The translations under genes and the position numbers were made by a program. Shown here piece by piece: positions 26,405 to 35,703 of a stretch of 64,000 nt of DNA; the stretch's first letter is position 1, and every line of letters starts with the position of its first letter. The notes under the pieces are model-generated. The model ran no database searches and had not been told where the DNA came from. It saw only the letters and a program-made list of their open reading frames with translations. The stretch is from Pseudomonas sp. P7548. Its GTDB lineage: Bacteria; Pseudomonadota; Gammaproteobacteria; Pseudomonadales; Pseudomonadaceae. Location: NCBI RefSeq assembly GCF_013386585.1, contig NZ_JACARO010000015.1, forward strand, positions 124,001-188,000. Direction: 5' to 3'.

Positions 26405-27217
26405 ATGCCCGAGTTACCAGAAGTCGAAACCACCCGGCGCGGCATCGCACCGCACCTGGAAGGCCAGCGGGTCAGCCGCGTGGTGGTGCGTGAGCGCCGG
26501 TTGCGCTGGCCGATCCCGGAAGACCTCGATGTGCGCCTGTCTGGGCAGCGCATCGTGCTGGTGGAGCGACGGGCCAAGTACCTGCTGATCAACGCCGAAG
26601 TGGGCACTTTGATCAGCCACTTGGGCATGTCGGGCAACCTGCGGCTGGTGGAAGTGGGAATGCCGGCGGCCAAGCATGAGCATGTGGACATCGAACTGGA
26701 GTCGGGCCTGGCCCTGCGCTACACCGACCCTCGGCGTTTTGGCGCGATGCTGTGGAGCCAGGACCCGCACAACCATGAGCTGCTGATTCGCCTGGGGCCG
26801 GAGCCGTTGACCGACCTGTTTGACGGTGATCGCCTGTTCCAGCTGTCCCGTGGGCGTTCGATGGCGGTGAAGCCGTTCATCATGGACAACGCGGTGGTGG
26901 TGGGTGTGGGCAATATCTATGCGACCGAAGCGCTGTTCGCGGCGGGCATTGATCCACGTCGCGAGGCAGGCGGCATTTCGCGGGCGCGGTATTTGAAGCT
27001 GGCGATCGAGATCAAGCGGGTACTGGCGGCTGCCATCGAGCGCGGCGGCACGACGTTGCGCGATTTTATCGGTGGGGACGGGCAGCCGGGGTATTTCCAG
27101 CAGGAGCTGTTCGTCTACGGCCGAGGCGGCGAGGCGTGCAAGGTGTGCGGGACGGAACTGCGCAATGTGGTGCTGGGGCAGCGGGCGAGTGTGTTTTGCC
27201 CTAAGTGTCAGCGCTGA
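26405..27217 (+). CDS. mutM: Formamidopyrimidine-DNA glycosylase
   Basis: A 270-residue base-excision-repair enzyme removing 8-oxoguanine and formamidopyrimidines. The catalytic N-terminus [13 protein letters not shown] supplies Pro2 and Glu3, and the conserved Lys lies in ERRAKYLL. The C-terminal zinc finger is [10 protein letters not shown] to CPKC with C-x2-C and C-x2-C pairs. All residues needed for activity are present. It lies in the same place as in P. aeruginosa, upstream of ferredoxin and coaD, but on the opposite strand to them. Confidence 0.97.
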   Translation: MPELPEVETTRRGIAPHLEGQRVSRVVVRERRLRWPIPEDLDVRLSGQRIVLVERRAKYLLINAEVGTLISHLGMSGNLRLVEVGMPAAKHEHVDIELESGLALRYTDPRRFGAMLWSQDPHNHELLIRLGPEPLTDLFDGDRLFQLSRGRSMAVKPFIMDNAVVVGVGNIYATEALFAAGIDPRREAGGISRARYLKLAIEIKRVLAAAIERGGTTLRDFIGGDGQPGYFQQELFVYGRGGEACKVCGTELRNVVLGQRASVFCPKCQR

Positions 27218-27240
27218 TTCTGTGTGATGGCTGAAGCCGC

Positions 27241-27324
27241 CTTCGCGAGCAAGCCCGCTCCCACAGTTAACCGGGTTCCAACATGAGAATGCGGTCGAAT
27301 GTGGGAGCGGGCTTGCTCGCGAAG
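27241..27324. repeat. REP/REPIN inverted repeat, type B
   Basis: Ends CTTCGCGAGCAAGCCCGCTC and inverse, in the convergent spacer between mutM and the ferredoxin gene. Confidence 0.9.
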
Positions 27325-27349
27325 AGGCCCTGGCAGGCGCTGTTGAGCC

Positions 27350-27697
<348 letters not shown>

Positions 27698-27705
27698 CTA
27701 CTACC

Positions 27706-27809
27706 TGTGGCGAGGGAGCTTGCTCCCGCTGGACTGCGCAGCAGTCCCAATCTTTTCAAGCAGAGCGGGGCCGCTTCGCGCCCCAGCGGGAGCAAGCTCC
27801 CTCGCCACA
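27706..27809. repeat. Inverted repeat of the TGTGGCGAGGGAGCTTGCTC family (type D)
   Basis: Two inverted arms, TGTGGCGAGGGAGCTTGCTC + CCGCTGG, flank about 55 bases. This family differs from the GTGGGAGC elements. It occupies the spacer between coaD (just 3' of it) and the ferredoxin gene start. Confidence 0.88.
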
Positions 27810-27816
27810 GAGAGCC

Positions 27817-28365
<549 letters not shown>

Positions 28366-28399
28366 TTATGTAGAAGAAAGCCCGATAGACCGTGTTTTT

Positions 28400-30001
28400 T
28401 CACGCCGTTTTCAGACGTTCGGCCAATGCTGTCGCCAGTTGGGCGGTCAATCCATATACCGACAATTGGGGGTTGGCCCCAATGCTGGTGGGGAACAGCG
28501 AGCCGTCATGGATCGACAGGTTGCGCAGTTGGTGATGCCGACCCAGGCTGTCGGTCACGGCATTTTTAGGGTCTTCGCCCATCGCACAGCCGCCCATCAC
28601 GTGAGCACTGCCCAGGGTTGTGCGGTGCAATTCAAGGTTCAACCCGTCAATCACACTGCGTGCCTCGGCCAAGGTCGTCACGTAACGCGCGTCGTGGTGC
28701 AACGGTTTGACCGACTTGGCACCGGCCGCGAACTGGATCTCGGCCATGCTGTGGAAAGCCCGGCGCAGGCCGTCCCAGGCGTAGGGCGAGACCTGATAGT
28801 CGAGCACGGGCGTGCCGTCGCCGCGCAAATCCACCGTGCCGCCCTGGCTGTCGGGGTGGAAGCCGTCGCGCAGCAGCGCCAGCATCGCGTGGGTGTGGGG
28901 CAGTTGGCTCATCTCCAGGGCATTCTGCCCGCCGTAGCCGCCGAACAAGGTGCTGGCCAGTCCTGGATGTAAGGGTGGAGCTTCCAGCTTGTAGGACATT
29001 TTGCCGGTGGTGCCGTCCTGCCATTGGAAATGGTCGGAGTAAATGGACTGTGGCGCGCCGTAGAACGGGTTGATCACCTCGTCGAACAGCCCCGCAGAGA
29101 AATTCACCAGGTGCAGGAAGGTGCGCTTGCCGAGCCGCGAATGCGGGTCGGGGGCGTCCGAGCGCATCAGCAATGCCGGGCTGTTGATACCGCCACCGGA
29201 CAGCACGTAATGCCTGGCCTTCACCGTGATCTTGCGCCCGGTGGGCGCCACGCAGCGCTCATCCATGGCAACGCATTCCAGGCTGCTGATGCTGTCGCCG
29301 CTGTACTTGAGGCGTTCGGCCCGGGCCAGGTACAGCAGCTCACCGCCTTTTTCCAGGGTGGATGGGATGGTGGTCACCAACATCGATTGCTTGGCGTTGA
29401 CCGGACAGCCCATGCCGCAGTAACCCAGGTTGAAGCAGCCGCGCACATTGCGCGGGATCACGTGCCAGCTGTAGCCGAGCTGTTCGCAGCCTTTGCGGAT
29501 CACATCATTGTTGGCGTTCGGCGGGATGGCCCAGGGCGCAATGCCCAGGCGCTGCTCCATTTTTTCGAACCAGGGCGCCATCTCGGCACTGCTGTGGCCT
29601 TTGACCGCGTATTCACTGGCCCAGTGGGCGAGGGTGGCGTCCGGGGTGCGAAAGCTCGAGGTCCAGTTGATCAAGGTGGTGCCGCCGACGGCCCGGCCTT
29701 GCAGGATGGTGATCGCGCCATCCTTGCTCATGCGGCCGATGCCTTCCTGGTACAGGCTGGCGTAGGCCTCGTCCTCAAGCAGCTTGAAGTCGCTGCTGGT
29801 CTTGAGCGGGCCTTCTTCGATCAGCAACACTTTGTAGCCGGCAGCGCTGAGGATCTCGGCGGTGGTGCCGCCACCGGCGCCGCTGCCGATGATGGCCACG
29901 TCGGCTTCCAAGGTCAGGTCGCTTTCAAGGGCGGCGCCATTGTGGGTTTTCCAGCCACGGGCCAGGCCCTCGCGGAACAGATCGGGTACGGGCATAAACA
30001 T
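28400..30001 (-). CDS. laoA: GMC-type long-chain alcohol dehydrogenase LaoA
   Basis: A 533-residue FAD-dependent GMC oxidoreductase. The FAD motif is IIGSGAGGGTTAEILSAAG (about 36-54), with a conserved GRAVGGTTLINW block and a C-terminal GGCAMG and NPQLSVYGL region. A Cys-rich stretch (GCFNLGYCGMGCP) is typical of membrane-linked alcohol/sugar dehydrogenases of this family. The order GMC dehydrogenase, small Tat protein, aldehyde dehydrogenase and divergent TetR matches the P. aeruginosa laoABCR locus for oxidation of long-chain alcohols from alkyl sulfates and alkanes. A second ATG two codons in is also possible as start. Confidence 0.85.
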   Translation of the reverse strand: MFMPVPDLFREGLARGWKTHNGAALESDLTLEADVAIIGSGAGGGTTAEILSAAGYKVLLIEEGPLKTSSDFKLLEDEAYASLYQEGIGRMSKDGAITILQGRAVGGTTLINWTSSFRTPDATLAHWASEYAVKGHSSAEMAPWFEKMEQRLGIAPWAIPPNANNDVIRKGCEQLGYSWHVIPRNVRGCFNLGYCGMGCPVNAKQSMLVTTIPSTLEKGGELLYLARAERLKYSGDSISSLECVAMDERCVAPTGRKITVKARHYVLSGGGINSPALLMRSDAPDPHSRLGKRTFLHLVNFSAGLFDEVINPFYGAPQSIYSDHFQWQDGTTGKMSYKLEAPPLHPGLASTLFGGYGGQNALEMSQLPHTHAMLALLRDGFHPDSQGGTVDLRGDGTPVLDYQVSPYAWDGLRRAFHSMAEIQFAAGAKSVKPLHHDARYVTTLAEARSVIDGLNLELHRTTLGSAHVMGGCAMGEDPKNAVTDSLGRHHQLRNLSIHDGSLFPTSIGANPQLSVYGLTAQLATALAERLKTA

Positions 30002-30027
30002 GCACTCTTATTGTTGTAGTGAACCTT

Positions 30028-30105
30028 TGTAGGAGCCGGCTTGCCGGCGATCCGGTCGATGCGGTGCGTCAGGCGCACCGCTATCGCGGGCAAGCCGGCT
30101 CCTAC
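30028..30105. repeat. REP/REPIN inverted repeat, type C
   Basis: Ends TGTAGGAGCCGGCTTGCCGG and inverse. It sits within the lao gene cluster, between laoB and laoA, just upstream of the laoA start. Confidence 0.9.
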
Positions 30106-30113
30106 GGGGGGTG

Positions 30114-30659
30114 TCAGATCTTCGGCGGGCCGGGGTAGCCGCAATGGGCCCAGGACGCCGGTCGGAAATACCAGGCCATGATCACCAGCTTGAGCAACGA
30201 GCCCTGGCCCATGCGCAGCAGGTTCAGGTAGCTGTTTTCCCAGCGGTGCAGGAAATTGCGGATCTGTTCGGCACTGGCGTTTTCCCAGCTGCCCCAGATG
30301 CCGGTCAGCGGACCACGGGTGATGCCCATGCCCAGCACGTCGAACAGTTGCTGGGTGAGCTTGAACATCTCCGGCGACAGGTGCTGCAGGCTGTAATCAA
30401 GCTTTTTCAGGGTGTCTTCGATACCAGCGAGCACTTGCTCGGCGCTGGCGGCACCTTCCAGCAGCACCGGAATGACCGCCCGCAGGAACGGCAGGTCACT
30501 GCTGCGCAACATGGCAAAGCCGCTGGCCGGGGTGCTGCTGGAGCAGCCGCTGAGGCTGGCACCCAGCCCGGCCGTGGCCAGGAAGGCGCTGGCGCACAGG
30601 CCGATTTTCAGGACGCCGCGCCGCGACAGCGCGGGGGTTTCAGTCAGGCTTGGGTTCAT
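30114..30659 (-). CDS. laoB: LaoB, small Tat-exported accessory protein
   Basis: A 181-residue protein with a twin-arginine signal (ALSRRGVLKIG at about 10-20) followed by a hydrophobic helix and a lipobox-like LSGC at about 36-39. It would therefore be exported by Tat and possibly lipid-anchored. Small Tat-targeted subunits commonly accompany GMC dehydrogenases and carry them across the membrane; here laoA itself has no signal peptide, which fits piggy-back export. The position between the aldehyde dehydrogenase and the alcohol dehydrogenase matches laoB of P. aeruginosa. Confidence 0.8.
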   Translation of the reverse strand: MNPSLTETPALSRRGVLKIGLCASAFLATAGLGASLSGCSSSTPASGFAMLRSSDLPFLRAVIPVLLEGAASAEQVLAGIEDTLKKLDYSLQHLSPEMFKLTQQLFDVLGMGITRGPLTGIWGSWENASAEQIRNFLHRWENSYLNLLRMGQGSLLKLVIMAWYFRPASWAHCGYPGPPKI

Positions 30660-30687
30660 TGTTATTGTTATCCCGAAGGTGGTGGTT

Positions 30688-32115
30688 TCAGCGCACGAAC
30701 AGTTTCTGGATCAACTTCTGGATCGATTTGCCATACGGCGGGTAGATCAGCTTCGCCGCGTTCAAGCGCTGTTTCACCAGCACACCCTTGGCCTTGCTGA
30801 ACGTGAGGAAGCCCTCATGGCCGTGGTAATGGCCCATGCCGGAAGGGCCGATGCCGCCAAACGGCATGTCGTCCTGGGCCACATGCAGCAGGGTGTCGTT
30901 CAGGCACACGCCGCCGGAGTGGGTTTCGTGGAGCACGCGGTTTTGCTCGGCTTTGTTGTAGCCGAAGTAATACAGGGCCAGTGGGCGAGGGCGCCCATTG
31001 ATGTAGGCAAATGCCTGGTCGAGGCCGCGATACGGCACGATCGGTAGCACCGGACCGAAGATTTCATCCTGCATCACCGTCATCTCGTCGCTGACATTCA
31101 GTAGCAGGCTGTGAGCCATGCGCCGGGCCTGGCCTTGGTCATAAAGAGGGATGAGGGTCGCGCCCTTGTCGGTGGCGTCCTTGACGTAGGCATTGAGCCG
31201 AGCCAGTTGCCGTTCGTTGATGATGGCGGTGTAGTCCGGGTTGTCAGCCAGCGTCGGATAAAACCCGCGAATGGCCTGGGTGTAGGCCTCGACGAAGCCG
31301 TCTACCCGATCCTCTGGAACCAGCACGTAGTCGGGGGCCACACAGGTTTGCCCGGCGTTCAGGGCTTTGCCGAAGGCAATACGTTCGGCGGCATCTTTTA
31401 GCGGTACATCGGCGGACACGATGGCAGGGGACTTGCCGCCCAGCTCCAGAGTGACCGGGGTCAGGTGTTCGGCGGCAGCGCGCATCACGTGTTTGCCGAT
31501 GCTGGTAGCGCCGGTGAACAGCAGGTGATCGAAGGGCAGCTTGGAAAACGCCATGCCGACCTCGGCTTCACCCAGCACCACGCACACCAGGTCCTCGGGG
31601 AATATTTTCGCCAATAAAGCCTTGAGCAATTCGCCGGTGGCAGGGGTGGACTCACTAAGCTTGAGCATCACCCGGTTGCCGGCGGCCAACGCGCCCACCA
31701 GCGGCCCGATGGCCAGGTACAGCGGGTAGTTCCAGGGCACGATCACCCCAACCACCCCCAGTGGCTGATAAATGACTTTGGCTGACGCCGGTTGAAAGGC
31801 AATGCCCACGGCGCGGCGGGAAGGTTTCATCCAGCGCTTGAGGTGTTTGCTGGCGTAGTGAATGCCATGCAGGCTCGGCATCAGCTCGGCGAACAGGGTC
31901 TCGTCGGCGCTGCGATGGCTGAAGTCCTGGCTGATCGCGTTGATCAGTGCCTGGCGCTCATCACTGAGCAGGTCGCGCAGGGCCTTGAGCCATTGCTGGC
32001 GTTGCGCGGCGGGCGGCATCGGGTTGGCCGCGTAGGCACGACGTTGGGCGTCGAACAGGTCCTGGAGTTGATCCAGCGCCTGGGAATCTTGCAGGTAGGC
32101 AACGTTGGCAGACAT
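30688..32115 (-). CDS. laoC: Aldehyde dehydrogenase LaoC (coniferyl-aldehyde-dehydrogenase type)
   Basis: A 475-residue NAD(P)-dependent aldehyde dehydrogenase. Conserved stretches are VIVPWNYPLYLAIGPL, FTGATSIGKHVMRAA, the general base in TLELGGKSPAIV and the catalytic cysteine in NAGQTCVAPDYVL. The C-terminal tail IYPPYGKSIQKLIQKLF resembles the fatty-aldehyde/coniferyl-aldehyde subgroup, in which a terminal amphipathic helix can attach to membranes. It is the first gene of the laoCBA transcript and would oxidise the aldehyde made by LaoA. Confidence 0.86.
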   Translation of the reverse strand: MSANVAYLQDSQALDQLQDLFDAQRRAYAANPMPPAAQRQQWLKALRDLLSDERQALINAISQDFSHRSADETLFAELMPSLHGIHYASKHLKRWMKPSRRAVGIAFQPASAKVIYQPLGVVGVIVPWNYPLYLAIGPLVGALAAGNRVMLKLSESTPATGELLKALLAKIFPEDLVCVVLGEAEVGMAFSKLPFDHLLFTGATSIGKHVMRAAAEHLTPVTLELGGKSPAIVSADVPLKDAAERIAFGKALNAGQTCVAPDYVLVPEDRVDGFVEAYTQAIRGFYPTLADNPDYTAIINERQLARLNAYVKDATDKGATLIPLYDQGQARRMAHSLLLNVSDEMTVMQDEIFGPVLPIVPYRGLDQAFAYINGRPRPLALYYFGYNKAEQNRVLHETHSGGVCLNDTLLHVAQDDMPFGGIGPSGMGHYHGHEGFLTFSKAKGVLVKQRLNAAKLIYPPYGKSIQKLIQKLFVR

Positions 32116-32132
32116 GGCACAGTTCCCGATTG

Positions 32133-32182
32133 TTATTTGAATGGTTCATTTATTAGAGTCATTGCTCTAAATTGTCAAATAA
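32133..32182. promoter_or_regulatory. Nested palindromes between laoC and laoR, candidate LaoR operator
   Basis: An outer inverted pair TTATTTGA (32133-32140) and TCAAATAA (32175-32182) encloses an inner dyad TTAGAGTCATTGCTCTAA (32153-32170). The site lies between the two divergent start codons, 18 bases from laoC. The inner dyad has the size of a TetR-family operator. It is strikingly AT-rich compared with its surroundings. Confidence 0.55.
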
Positions 32183-32261
32183 CATTGCAGCAACATGTGG
32201 ATTTATCCTGGCAAGGATAGGCCGTAAGATGCCCCTTCACGTGTACAGAAGCTGATTCCCT

Positions 32262-32933
32262 ATGGCACCACGAGTAAAGACCAGCGAGCGCATTGTGCAA
32301 ACCAGCCTGGAGCTTTTTAACCAGCAGGGCGAGCGCAGTGTCAGCACCAACCACATCGCCGCCCATATGGAAATTTCCCCGGGCAACCTGTACTACCACT
32401 TCCCCAACAAGCAGGCGATCATCGCCGTGCTGTTTCGTGAATACGAAGCCTTGGTGGACAGCTTCCTGCGCCCGCCCCAGGGCCGTGCCGTCACCGTCGA
32501 AGACAAGCGTTTCTACCTGCAAGCCGTATTGGCCGGCATGTGGCGCTACCGTTTCCTGCACCGTGATCTCGAACACCTGCTGGAGAGCGACCCGGAACTG
32601 GCCACCGGCTACCGGCGTTTTTCCCAGCGCTGCCTGACCCAAGGCGGTGCTATCTATCAAGGGTTTGTCGACGCGGGCATCCTCAATATGGACCCGGTGC
32701 AAACCGAGGCCTTGACCCTCAATGCCTGGATCATCCTCACCTCCTGGGTGCGTTTCTTGTGCACCACCAACGAAAATTCCACCCAGTTGAGCGCTGAGGC
32801 GATCAAGCGCGGGGTGTATCAGGTGCTGGTATTGGAAGCAGGTTTCGTCACGCCCCAGGCGAAAGAGGCGGTGGATGCGCTGTTCAAAGAGTTTTACGTG
32901 CCGTTGAACCAGGCACTGGAAGAAGTGAAGTAG
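32262..32933 (+). CDS. laoR: TetR-family regulator LaoR
   Basis: A 223-residue repressor. The N-terminal helix-turn-helix is NHIAAHMEISPGNLYYHFPN (about 29-48), and the C-terminal ligand-binding domain is all-helical. It is divergent from laoC with the palindromic region between them, as for LaoR in P. aeruginosa, which represses laoABC until long-chain acyl or alcohol ligands appear (from memory). A rhodanese gene follows 33 bases later on the same strand and may share its transcript. Confidence 0.85.
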   Translation: MAPRVKTSERIVQTSLELFNQQGERSVSTNHIAAHMEISPGNLYYHFPNKQAIIAVLFREYEALVDSFLRPPQGRAVTVEDKRFYLQAVLAGMWRYRFLHRDLEHLLESDPELATGYRRFSQRCLTQGGAIYQGFVDAGILNMDPVQTEALTLNAWIILTSWVRFLCTTNENSTQLSAEAIKRGVYQVLVLEAGFVTPQAKEAVDALFKEFYVPLNQALEEVK

Positions 32934-32966
32934 GACCTTTCCCGAATCTGTTCACAGGAGTCCGTC

Positions 32967-33821
32967 ATGCCGCTTGCCCAATTGATCAGCCCCCAGCAAC
33001 TGGCCGAGCGCCAGAAGGCCGGCGGATTGGTGATCCTCGACTGCCGCTTTGCCCTGGAAGACCCGGACTACGGGCTGTGCAGCTATGCCGAAGGGCATAT
33101 CGACGGCGCGCAGTATGCTGACTTGGAGCGCCACCTGAGTGGCCCGGTGACCAAGGGGGTGACCGGTCGTCACCCGCTGCCGGGGGCTGATGCCCTGGTG
33201 CGTCAGTTGCGGGCCTGGGGCATCAGCGCCGACACCGACATCGTGCTGTATGACGACGGCCCCGGCGCCTATGCCGCCCGCGCCTGGTGGTTACTGGCCT
33301 GGCTGGGCAAGCGCGACGGCGTGTTTGTGCTGGACGGTGGCCTCAAGGCCTGGCACAGCGCTGGGTTTCCCCTGAGCCTGGATGCGCCGGTGGTCGAGCC
33401 CGGTACATTTGCCGGCACGCCTGATTCTCGCCTGGTGCTGGATGCCGAACACCTGCAAAAGCGCCTGGGCCAACCGGGCCTGACCCTGATCGATGCCCGT
33501 GCCCAGGCGCGGTTTCGTGGTGATGTGGAACCGATCGACCCGGTCGCCGGGCATATTCCGGGCGCGCAGTGTGCGGCGTTCACTGAAAACCTGGGCAGCG
33601 ATGGGCGTTTCCTGCCGGCTGAACAACTCAAGCAGCGCTTTGCCGCGCAACTGCAGGGGCGCTCGCCGGATGAGCTGGTGGCCTATTGCGGATCGGGCGT
33701 CACGGCTTGCCACAACCTGTTCGCCCTGAGCCTGGCGGGTTACCCGTTGGGCAAGTTGTATGCGGGGTCATGGAGCGAGTGGATTACCGACCCGCAGCGT
33801 GAAATTGCTACGGGTGACTAA
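32967..33821 (+). CDS. Thiosulfate/3-mercaptopyruvate sulfurtransferase (double rhodanese)
   Basis: A 284-residue protein of two rhodanese domains: an inactive N-terminal one (ILDCRFALEDPDYG) and an active C-terminal one. The catalytic cysteine lies in VAYCGSGVTACHN (about 236-248). The loop CGSGVTA is the SseA-type loop, which fits 3-mercaptopyruvate as donor, though thiosulfate cannot be excluded. No signal peptide, so it acts in the cytoplasm. It follows laoR closely but there is no evident functional link. Confidence 0.88.
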   Translation: MPLAQLISPQQLAERQKAGGLVILDCRFALEDPDYGLCSYAEGHIDGAQYADLERHLSGPVTKGVTGRHPLPGADALVRQLRAWGISADTDIVLYDDGPGAYAARAWWLLAWLGKRDGVFVLDGGLKAWHSAGFPLSLDAPVVEPGTFAGTPDSRLVLDAEHLQKRLGQPGLTLIDARAQARFRGDVEPIDPVAGHIPGAQCAAFTENLGSDGRFLPAEQLKQRFAAQLQGRSPDELVAYCGSGVTACHNLFALSLAGYPLGKLYAGSWSEWITDPQREIATGD

Positions 33822-33848
33822 ATCGACGGAGGTGTAAACCCGATCAAC

Positions 33849-33937
33849 TGTGGGAGCTGGCTTGTCTGCGATGACGGCGTGTCAGCAATCTTATTATTGG
33901 CTGGCACACCGCTATCGCAGGCAAGCCAGCTCCCACA
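33849..33937. repeat. REP/REPIN inverted repeat, type A
   Basis: Ends TGTGGGAGCTGGCTTGTCTG and CGCAGGCAAGCCAGCTCCCA. It fills the convergent spacer between the sulfurtransferase and the hydrolase genes; one arm has a C-to-T change. Confidence 0.88.
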
Positions 33938-33941
33938 TGTT

Positions 33942-34937
33942 TTAACCGTGTTGCGTCAGTAGCCAGGCAGGAATACGGCGTTCCAGGTAATAACCGGGGC
34001 GTTTGAGCGAACCGTCGACAAACCCCACATGCCCACCCTTGGCCAGCAGCTCAAACTCGGTGCACGCCGACAATTCGCTCGCCTCGGGCAAGCTGTGGGC
34101 AAACACGAACGGGTCATCTGCTGCCTGGATAATCAGGGTCGGCGTACGAATCGCCCCCAGGTAATAACGGCTTGACGCGCGGCGGTAATAGTCCTCGGCA
34201 CTCAGGAAACCGTGCAGCGGCGCGGTGACCCGGCCATCGAAATCCCAGAACGTGCGCATCTTCTCCAGTGAGCCAAGGGCCTCCAGGGCCTTGAGCCCGT
34301 CCGCCCGGCCATCCTGCTGAAAGCGGCTCTGCTTGACGCGGATGTACGCCAGCATTTCGCGCATGAAGTGCTTCTGGTACACCCGCGAAAAGCCCAGCCC
34401 GATGCGATCGGCGCACTGGTCCAGGCGAAACGGCACCGACACCGCCGCCGCGCCTTGCAACCCGGACGCTTCGCCCGTCTCCCCCAGATGCTTGAGCAGC
34501 ACGTTGCCGCCCAGGGAATAGCCGACGGCATACAACGGCGCCAATGGCCGCTTGGCGCGCAGATGGGCAATCGCAGCGGCCAGGTCTTCGCTGGCGCCCG
34601 AGTGATAGCTGCGCGCCAACAGGTTGGGCTCACCCGAGCAACCGCGCCAGTTCAACGCGGCACTGGCCCAGCCTTGAGTGGCCAAGGCTTTTTGCAGCCC
34701 GGCCACGTAGGGCGAATTGGCCGAGCCGGTCAGACCGTGCAACACCAGCACCAACGGCGCTTGCGCGTCGTGGGGGCCGTGCCAGTCGAGGTCGAGGAAG
34801 TCGCCGTCGTCCAGCCACAGGCGTTCGCGCAGGCGTTCAATGTGGGTGGTGGGGCGCCACAACGGTCCCCACAAGGTTTGCAGGTGAGGGTTGCCGAGGC
34901 CAAAGGCGGGTTTGAACAGGTCGAAAGAGGCTGTCAT
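33942..34937 (-). CDS. YheT-family alpha/beta hydrolase
   Basis: A 331-residue alpha/beta hydrolase of the YheT/EMB8 family. The oxyanion region is LVLHGLTGSANSPYV, the nucleophile elbow is VGYSLGGNV and the late catalytic histidine is in KGGHVGFVDG. The natural substrate is unknown; relatives are carboxylesterases. No signal peptide is visible. It precedes the rsmD-M16 group on the same strand, separated from it by a type D repeat, and matches the hydrolase at this place in P. aeruginosa. Confidence 0.85.
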   Translation of the reverse strand: MTASFDLFKPAFGLGNPHLQTLWGPLWRPTTHIERLRERLWLDDGDFLDLDWHGPHDAQAPLVLVLHGLTGSANSPYVAGLQKALATQGWASAALNWRGCSGEPNLLARSYHSGASEDLAAAIAHLRAKRPLAPLYAVGYSLGGNVLLKHLGETGEASGLQGAAAVSVPFRLDQCADRIGLGFSRVYQKHFMREMLAYIRVKQSRFQQDGRADGLKALEALGSLEKMRTFWDFDGRVTAPLHGFLSAEDYYRRASSRYYLGAIRTPTLIIQAADDPFVFAHSLPEASELSACTEFELLAKGGHVGFVDGSLKRPGYYLERRIPAWLLTQHG

Positions 34938-34946
34938 GAAACTCTC

Positions 34947-35077
34947 TGTGGCGAGCGAGCTTGCTCGCGCTGGGCGCGTAGCAGCCCCATTTAAAACGCC
35001 GCGCTTGGTCAGTCAGAACACGATTGCAGGTTTAGGGGCCGCTTCGCAGCCCAGCGGGAGCAAGCTCCCTCGCCACA
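34947..35077. repeat. Inverted repeat of the TGTGGCGAG-GAGC family (type D)
   Basis: Arms TGTGGCGAGCGAGCTTGCTC and GGAGCAAGCTCCCTCGCCAC flank about 75 bases; the two arms differ at a few bases. It lies between rsmD and the hydrolase gene. Confidence 0.85.
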
Positions 35078-35097
35078 ACAAGCCCGTCATTACAGAT

Positions 35098-35703
35098 TTA
35101 TACGCTGCGTTGCCACAACGCGTAGTAGACGCGGCCGGACTTCTGCTCGCGGTGCAAACGCCAGGTTCCGGGCAAGCCCAGGGTCGAAGGCGCCGCCTCG
35201 CTTTCAGTGTAGATCCACGAATCCGGCGCCAGCCATTGGCGTTCTTCCAGCAGCGCGCACACGGTCGGCAGCAGGTTCTGGTTGAACGGCGGGTCGAGGA
35301 ACACCACGTCGAACTCGCTGGCCGGCTGGGTTTCCAGGTAGCGCAGGGCGTCGGCGGTCTGTACCTGGCCGGTGGTGCAGCGCAGGGTGCCCAGGTGTTC
35401 CTTGAGGCTGGAAACCGCCACATTGCTGGCGTCCAGCGCCTGGCCCAGGGCGGCCCCACGGGACAGCGCCTCCAGGAACAGCGCGCCGCTGCCCGCGAAC
35501 GGGTCCAGCACTTTGGCGCCCGCAATGTACGGCGCGAGCCAGTTGAACAGGGTTTCGCGCACGCGGTCCGGCGTGGGGCGCAGGCCCACCACGTCGGGGA
35601 AGCTCAGCTTGCGGCTGCGCCATTCGCCGCCGATGATGCGCAGCTGGCCCACACCGTTATGCACGTTGTGGACGGGTTTTTTCGGGCGAGATGAACTGGC
35701 CAT
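35098..35703 (-). CDS. rsmD: 16S rRNA (guanine-966-N2)-methyltransferase
   Basis: A 201-residue SAM-dependent methyltransferase. The SAM-binding motif is VLDPFAGSGALFLEALSRG, and the N2-guanine catalytic motif is FLDPPF. It acts on 16S rRNA in the small subunit. The start ATG shares one base with the stop codon of the M16 peptidase gene (TAATG), so translation is probably coupled. This places rsmD as the last gene of a three-gene operon with two M16 peptidases, upstream of and divergent from ftsY. Confidence 0.95.
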   Translation of the reverse strand: MASSSRPKKPVHNVHNGVGQLRIIGGEWRSRKLSFPDVVGLRPTPDRVRETLFNWLAPYIAGAKVLDPFAGSGALFLEALSRGAALGQALDASNVAVSSLKEHLGTLRCTTGQVQTADALRYLETQPASEFDVVFLDPPFNQNLLPTVCALLEERQWLAPDSWIYTESEAAPSTLGLPGTWRLHREQKSGRVYYALWQRSV

